From Molanna angustata (lineage: Eukaryota > Arthropoda > Insecta > Trichoptera > Molannidae), in contig OY754977.1 in NCBI GenBank assembly GCA_963576475.1, positions 11,597,089 to 11,661,088 on the forward strand: a DNA stretch of 64,000 bases, in the 5' to 3' direction. The stretch's first letter is position 1; every line of letters begins with the position of its first letter. Below, piece by piece: positions 63,586-64,000 of the stretch. A program made the position numbers and the translations under genes. The notes beneath the pieces are model-generated. The model searched no databases and was not told the DNA's origin. It was given only the letters and a program-made list of their open reading frames with translations.

Positions 63586-64000
63586 AAATATTTTACTTAT
63601 TCTATAAGTATTTCGATTTATTTTTTTTATTAACTTATGTATTTTGTCTTATTCGTTTTTATTGCTTTTTTCGGTATTTTAATCCCTTGTGCCATTTTAA
63701 ACATTGTTGGATGGTGTGCCATTTTGAGAAGCCTTAAGTATATTTTTTATATATTTTTTTACCTGAAAACACCATCCGGGTTCGAATTATACGTATTTGA
63801 ATATTTAAATTAATTTTAATGGATTATATTTATGTAAATTGCGGTTGTATTAACATAATTTAAGCATATTGCGGAAACGTCCTATTCGGATTTGTTCAAA
63901 AATCATTTAAGACACCTCCAATCTTCATCATTTTGTTTCCTGCCTCAAAACTATTTTAGGTGTCGAACATTTTTTTAATAGATATTAATTAAAAAAAAGA
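63586..64000. other. Unassigned AT-rich end of window
   Basis: Nothing recognisable. TTGTGCCATTTTAAAC and TGGTGTGCCATTTTGAGA are similar nearby words. Confidence 0.45.

Overview
The window looks like an AT-rich, intron- and intergenic-type stretch of an animal nuclear genome, most likely an insect and probably a lepidopteran. The reasons are the density of RTE-like non-LTR retrotransposon debris with (TATG)n tails, several tRNA-headed SINE families, many small terminal-inverted-repeat (TIR) elements and minisatellites, and the almost complete absence of conserved host coding sequence. The order-level assignment is inference. No bacterial-type operons, CRISPR arrays, rRNA genes or canonical tRNA genes were seen.

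The only long coding region is a 773-codon reverse-transcriptase ORF at 1453-3774. It lies in a 5'-truncated RTE-like LINE (1450-3798) bounded by an 11-bp target-site duplication (TSD). A second, shorter copy on the minus strand (17203-17829) has a perfect 12-bp duplication. At least eight further 3' scraps of this LINE group are scattered through the window. C-terminal relics of four or more other non-LTR families are also present (16586-16795, 27822-28424, 42130-42282, 44195-44420, 50041-50797, 50855-51050, 59272-59436).

Three tRNA-headed SINE families are named here S1, S2 and S3. S2 shares its 3' end with the RTE-like LINE. Three other interspersed families, named R1, R2 and R3, recur several times and often contain or interrupt one another: R1 inside S1 near 5.4 kb, S1 inside R2 near 43.3 kb, and LINE debris inside R1 near 63.2 kb. 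Foldback or TIR elements lie at 267-685, 6351-6490, 22261-22685 (hAT-like with an 8-bp duplication), 31653-32005, 34409-34551 (66-bp perfect palindrome arms), 51476-51634 and 52853-52986. Tandem arrays lie at about 1.04, 20.1, 23.7-24.8, 33.7, 39.4-40.0, 40.8, 46.4, 48.2, 55.0 and 60.5 kb.

The best candidate for a host gene is a minus-strand first coding exon at 55696-55911. It is GC-rich, opens with a signal-peptide-like segment and ends at a consensus splice donor. It sits beside a CpG-rich, G-rich stretch (about 56.3-57.3 kb) that looks like its promoter side. Its downstream exons would lie at lower coordinates, so much of the window may be its first intron. Other CpG-rich islands (25860-26240, 26925-27290, 46795-47180) may be regulatory or exonic but could not be resolved by eye.

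The least ordinary signals are the perfect long palindrome, a hammerhead-ribozyme-like foldback at 20916-21006 with a related partner near 48.6 kb, three copies of a Penelope-type hammerhead-like motif, the higher-order minisatellite, and two repeat arrays whose period is a multiple of three and which keep several frames open.
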